DNA of 64,000 nucleotides from Paracoccaceae bacterium (lineage in GTDB: Bacteria > Pseudomonadota > Alphaproteobacteria > Rhodobacterales > Rhodobacteraceae): the NCBI GenBank assembly GCA_014323795.1, contig JACONK010000001.1, positions 213,218 to 277,217 of the forward strand, in the 5' to 3' direction. The stretch's first letter is position 1. Every line of letters begins with the position of its first letter. Both the position numbers and the translations under genes were made by a program. Below are positions 61,546-64,000 of this stretch, piece after piece. The notes below the pieces were generated by a model. It did not search any database. It worked only from the letters and a program-made list of their open reading frames with translations, and was not told where the DNA came from.

Positions 61546-62070
61546 TTGGTCCGCACGGTTGTGGTGAAGATTTTGCCGCCCCGTGTCAAAAAGTGCCCTT
61601 GGCAAAAGGGCCGTGGCGGGAAGGACCGGCTTTGGGCTTCCGGCGGGAATGATATCCTGATTGGCAAGGAGGGCAACGACACGCTGAATGGTGGCCGGGG
61701 CGATGACAGGCTGGAGGGCCACTATGGGGCGGATACCTTCGTGTTCAACATCGCCGATTCCGGCCATGATACCATCTGGGATTTCAACATGGTCCAAGGG
61801 CGCAGAAGTGGAGAAGGGGACAAGATCCTGTTCACCGGGTCTGCCGAACCGGACAGTTTTGATGACCTGACGTTTACCGAGGTGAACGAAAGGGAAGTGA
61901 AGTATATCCCCGCCGGCGCAAAATGGATTCGTGGAGTGGGATATGACAGGCCGTTAGAGACGGAGATAGTCAGGGATGTGCTTGTCACCTGGGGCGATGG
62001 GGAAAACAGCATCACGCTGGGTTTATACTGCCTGTCGGATGTCCGCGCAGATGACTTCATCTTCGCCTGA
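61546..62070 (+). CDS. short RTX-repeat protein, possibly 5'-truncated
   Basis: 174 residues from a TTG. Only about three nonapeptide repeats are present (GGNDILIGK, EGNDTLNGG, RGDDRLEGH), then the RTX end domain GADTFVFNIADSGHDTIWDFN as in serralysin-type C-termini and similar to the next gene. The N-terminal 25 residues are basic and not RTX-like, and no good ribosome site precedes the TTG, so this may be the tail of a longer, deleted gene next to tRNA-Gly. Expected to bind calcium and be secreted by a type I system. Confidence 0.65.
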   Translation: MVRTVVVKILPPRVKKCPWQKGRGGKDRLWASGGNDILIGKEGNDTLNGGRGDDRLEGHYGADTFVFNIADSGHDTIWDFNMVQGRRSGEGDKILFTGSAEPDSFDDLTFTEVNEREVKYIPAGAKWIRGVGYDRPLETEIVRDVLVTWGDGENSITLGLYCLSDVRADDFIFA

Positions 62071-62123
62071 AACATATGATACGCATGCGCATCATAATTG
62101 ACTAATCCCAGGGAGAGAAAACA

Positions 62124-62273
62124 ATGGCAGACACAAATCCGGACAACACAACCTTTGACGCCCAGAAAGTGCTTGGCGGTGCAGGCTGCCCGGCGATATT
62201 TTTTAACTTTTTCTTACACGGCCTCTTGCACTCTTTCGGGAATCGCCTATATTTGGCACAGCGCAACTGGTGA
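62124..62273 (+). CDS. 49-residue ORF with an RTX-gene-like leader
   Basis: Starts MADTNPDNTTFDAQKVLGGA after CAGGGAGAGAAAACA. The leader and first four codons (CCCAGGGA, then CAATGGCAGACACA) are nearly the same as those of the RTX gene that starts at 62293, 169 bp on. The rest is hydrophobic (AIFFNFFLHGLL). It could be the 5' stub of a duplicated RTX gene or a real small protein. No repeats of its own. Confidence 0.4.
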   Translation: MADTNPDNTTFDAQKVLGGAGCPAIFFNFFLHGLLHSFGNRLYLAQRNW

Positions 62274-62292
62274 AACCCCCAGGGACGGAGCA

Positions 62293-63264
62293 ATGGCAGA
62301 CACAACCGCCGATTTCAGTTACATAGACGCTAAAAACGAGGGCATAAAGAAGGTGGGTGTGCGGGTCTGGCTGCATCCGGACCCGGATAAAGACCCCATT
62401 CGTGCCGAAACCAAGACCAGTGGCGGCAAGTATAATCCGGAAGATTTGGATGTCCCTCTTGGCACCTTGAACCTGAAAGGCACCAGGGACAACGACAGCC
62501 TGCGCGGCGATGACAGGGACAACACGCTGGAGGGCCGGGGCAGGGATGACAAGCTGGGCGGCGGCAAGGGCGACGATACGCTGTACGGTAATGACGGGGA
62601 CGATACGCTGCACGGTGGCCCCGGCGATGACGAACTTTACGGCGGCACGGGCAGCGATACGCTGAACGGCGGCACCGGCGACGACACGCTGTACGGCCGA
62701 AACGACAAAGACACGCTGGACGGCGGCGCGGGCAAGGACACCCTGACCGGTGCTGCGGACGACAACGACAGGCTTTATGGTGGCGTGGGCAGCGACACGC
62801 TTTACGGCCAGGGCGGTAACGACATTCTGCACGGCGGTGCCGACAACGACGCGCTGCACGGCGGTGCGGACAACGACACGCTGAACGGCGAGGACGGGGA
62901 CGACACGCTGGACGGCGGTGCGGGGGATGACCGGCTGAAAGGCGACGGCGGTGCGGATACCTTTGTGTTTCGGGTCAACGAAGACGGCCACGACATCATC
63001 GGCGACTTTGAAATCGGGGTGGACACGATAGAGTTTGATGCCTCTTCCGGCAGTCTCAACTTTGAAACCCTGAAAGAAAAATCGGACCGTGATAAAGACG
63101 GGCGACCGGACAGTAATGAAGACGGATATGCTGTTCTGCGCTGGAAGGATGCTGCCAACACCACCCCCGAAGAGGATGCGAGCATCACCCTGAGTGTGAC
63201 TTGGCAGCAGCTGGAAAATGCCATAGAAGAAAATGGCGCAAGTCACATCTTTGACTTCGGCTGA
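62293..63264 (+). CDS. RTX (hemolysin-type calcium-binding repeat) protein
   Basis: 323 residues from the ATG at 62293, with GGACGGAG upstream; the open frame continues to 62098 but that part reads the duplicated leader. After a short N-terminal domain (MADTTADFSYIDAKNEG, then VGVRVWLHPDPDKD), about 18 nonapeptide repeats of the GGxGxDxLx type run from about residue 62 to 215. The C-terminal RTX domain is GADTFVFRVNEDGHDIIGDF. No catalytic domain. Probably secreted by type I secretion; adhesin, S-layer-like or matrix role is inference. Confidence 0.85.
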   Translation: MADTTADFSYIDAKNEGIKKVGVRVWLHPDPDKDPIRAETKTSGGKYNPEDLDVPLGTLNLKGTRDNDSLRGDDRDNTLEGRGRDDKLGGGKGDDTLYGNDGDDTLHGGPGDDELYGGTGSDTLNGGTGDDTLYGRNDKDTLDGGAGKDTLTGAADDNDRLYGGVGSDTLYGQGGNDILHGGADNDALHGGADNDTLNGEDGDDTLDGGAGDDRLKGDGGADTFVFRVNEDGHDIIGDFEIGVDTIEFDASSGSLNFETLKEKSDRDKDGRPDSNEDGYAVLRWKDAANTTPEEDASITLSVTWQQLENAIEENGASHIFDFG

Positions 63265-63301
63265 ACCACAGAAATCCCAACCTGAACAAGGAAAACACAC
63301 C

Positions 63302-64000
63302 ATGAGCACCAACCGGAAACCTTCCTCGCTCTACTACATCACACCTTCGGGTGATGATACTGTCCTCCTGTCCGATAGACCTGAGTGGTCGAATAGTGAT
63401 GCATATAGGGATGCATACTCGAAATGGGTGGAGGAGCTTTCCAGGATAGAAGTCCCTTACGGCGACGGCCTGCTCATTCGTGTGACACACGGAACTGAAG
63501 GGGATGATCGGCATTCGGGTCGGTTTGCCAACGACCGTATGTACGGATACGGCGGGGATGACCAGCTGCGGGGCGATGCCGGCAACGACACGCTGTATGG
63601 CGGTGCCGGGGATGACGTCCTGAGGGGCGAGGCCGGCACCGACACGCTGTATGGCGGGTCGGGGAAAGACGACATGTGGGGCGGGGCCGGCACCGACACG
63701 CTGTATGGCGGGTCGGGGGGTGACGACCTGTCGGGCTGGGGGGGCACCGACACGCTGTATGGCGGGTCGGGGGATGACGCCCTGGATGGCGGTTCCGGCA
63801 CCGACACGCTGTATGGCGGGTCGGGGGATGACCATCTGGATGGCTATCTCGGCAACGACACGCTGTATGGCCAGTCGGGGGATGACGCCCTGTATGGCGG
63901 GGACGGCGACGACCTGCTGAAGGGGGCCCGCGGGAAGGATGCCCTGAGGGGCGATGCCGGCAACGACGTGCTGATCGGTGGTGCCGGGCATGACGGCCTG
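63302..64000 (+). CDS. RTX-repeat protein, 3' end beyond the window
   Basis: Starts ATG at 63302 (AAGGAAAACACACC upstream) and is open to the window edge: at least 233 residues. N-terminal part MSTNRKPSSLYYITPSGDDT and WSNSDAYRDAYSKWVEELSR is not like the previous gene. From about residue 62 it is all GGxGxDxLx repeats in which every second nonapeptide is near-identical (GTDTLYGGSG). Third RTX gene in tandem. Calcium-binding beta-roll, type I secretion expected. Confidence 0.85.
   Translation, partial: MSTNRKPSSLYYITPSGDDTVLLSDRPEWSNSDAYRDAYSKWVEELSRIEVPYGDGLLIRVTHGTEGDDRHSGRFANDRMYGYGGDDQLRGDAGNDTLYGGAGDDVLRGEAGTDTLYGGSGKDDMWGGAGTDTLYGGSGGDDLSGWGGTDTLYGGSGDDALDGGSGTDTLYGGSGDDHLDGYLGNDTLYGQSGDDALYGGDGDDLLKGARGKDALRGDAGNDVLIGGAGHDGL
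63581..63904. repeat. 54-bp tandem repeats within the RTX gene
   Basis: Six units of 54 bp starting at 63581, 63635, 63689, 63743, 63797 and 63851, each opening with GGCAMCGACACGCTGTATGG. Each unit codes for 18 residues, two RTX nonapeptides. Near-identity at DNA level suggests recent expansion or gene conversion. There are no unique spacers, so it is not a CRISPR. Confidence 0.9.

Noticed and set aside
62203..63312. 369-codon minus frame opposite the RTX gene
   Set aside because: Repetitive Val/Ala/Gln-rich pattern that simply mirrors the RTX repeats.
63581..63904. CRISPR-like direct repeats
   Set aside because: Units are contiguous 54-bp coding repeats in frame with RTX nonapeptides, without unique spacers, and no cas gene is present.

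Overview
The window looks like chromosome of a marine Roseobacter-group alphaproteobacterium (Rhodobacteraceae). The grounds are the gene content and order: the aa3 oxidase run coxB-ctaB-coxF-ctaG-coxC-surf1-thrC-M16 peptidase, the alphaproteobacterial F0 run atpI-B-E-X-F standing apart from F1, a DMSP demethylase (dmdA), a long B12-dependent ribonucleotide reductase (nrdJ), MipZ, a TRAP transporter and a GcvT-fused dimethylglycine-dehydrogenase-like protein. Coding density is low for this group. Several apparently empty gaps hold decayed genes, which points to ongoing gene loss.

Layout. 0-1.7 kb: TRAP transporter permeases. 2.0-4.2 kb: groESL with a CIRCE operator, a promoter and a clear terminator. 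4.8-7.3 kb: aroQ and ubiK-like (minus), lgt and pgeF (plus). 7.4-11.3 kb: topA and dprA (minus), followed by 1.35 kb without a recognisable gene that contains a 72-bp duplication. 12.6-20.0 kb: the cytochrome oxidase/assembly operon running into thrC and an M16 peptidase, with two IS5-family transposase remnants. 20.6-32.8 kb: bioY, pyrE, a CPA2 antiporter, dmdA, a hydantoinase/oxoprolinase, an EamA exporter, mipZ, rpmE, upp and an internally deleted dimethylglycine-dehydrogenase-like gene. 33.1-35.6 kb: the F0 ATP synthase operon (minus). 36.1-40.7 kb: a small DNA-defence island with a GmrSD-like gene interrupted by TAG, a PD-(D/E)XK-like protein, and a DNA methyltransferase fused to a nuclease-like domain. 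40.8-43.7 kb: lysE-like, fabI, pdxH and a DUF192 gene overlapping a dead cold-shock gene. 43.8-48.5 kb: tRNA-Pro, an H-NS-like gene, and nrdJ with NrdR-like boxes. 48.9-51.1 kb: a shattered MFS exporter, tRNA-Thr and a decayed TbpB-like surface lipoprotein. 51.4-61.0 kb: meaB, rpmB, carB, a histidine phosphatase, a CPBP protease, a methyltransferase and aspS with an unusual insertion. 61.4-64 kb: tRNA-Gly followed by a tandem array of RTX calcium-binding repeat genes that runs off the end.

Most of the window is housekeeping: protein folding, respiration, ATP synthesis, nucleotide and amino-acid synthesis, translation. The accessory parts are the defence island (36-40.7 kb), the tRNA-Thr-flanked decay zone (48.9-51.1 kb) and the tRNA-Gly-flanked RTX array (61.4-64 kb). 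I see no convincing wholly new system. The best candidates for follow-up are the methyltransferase-nuclease fusion with its PD-(D/E)XK neighbour, the RTX array with duplicated gene leaders, and the large in-frame deletion and insertion in two otherwise conserved enzymes.
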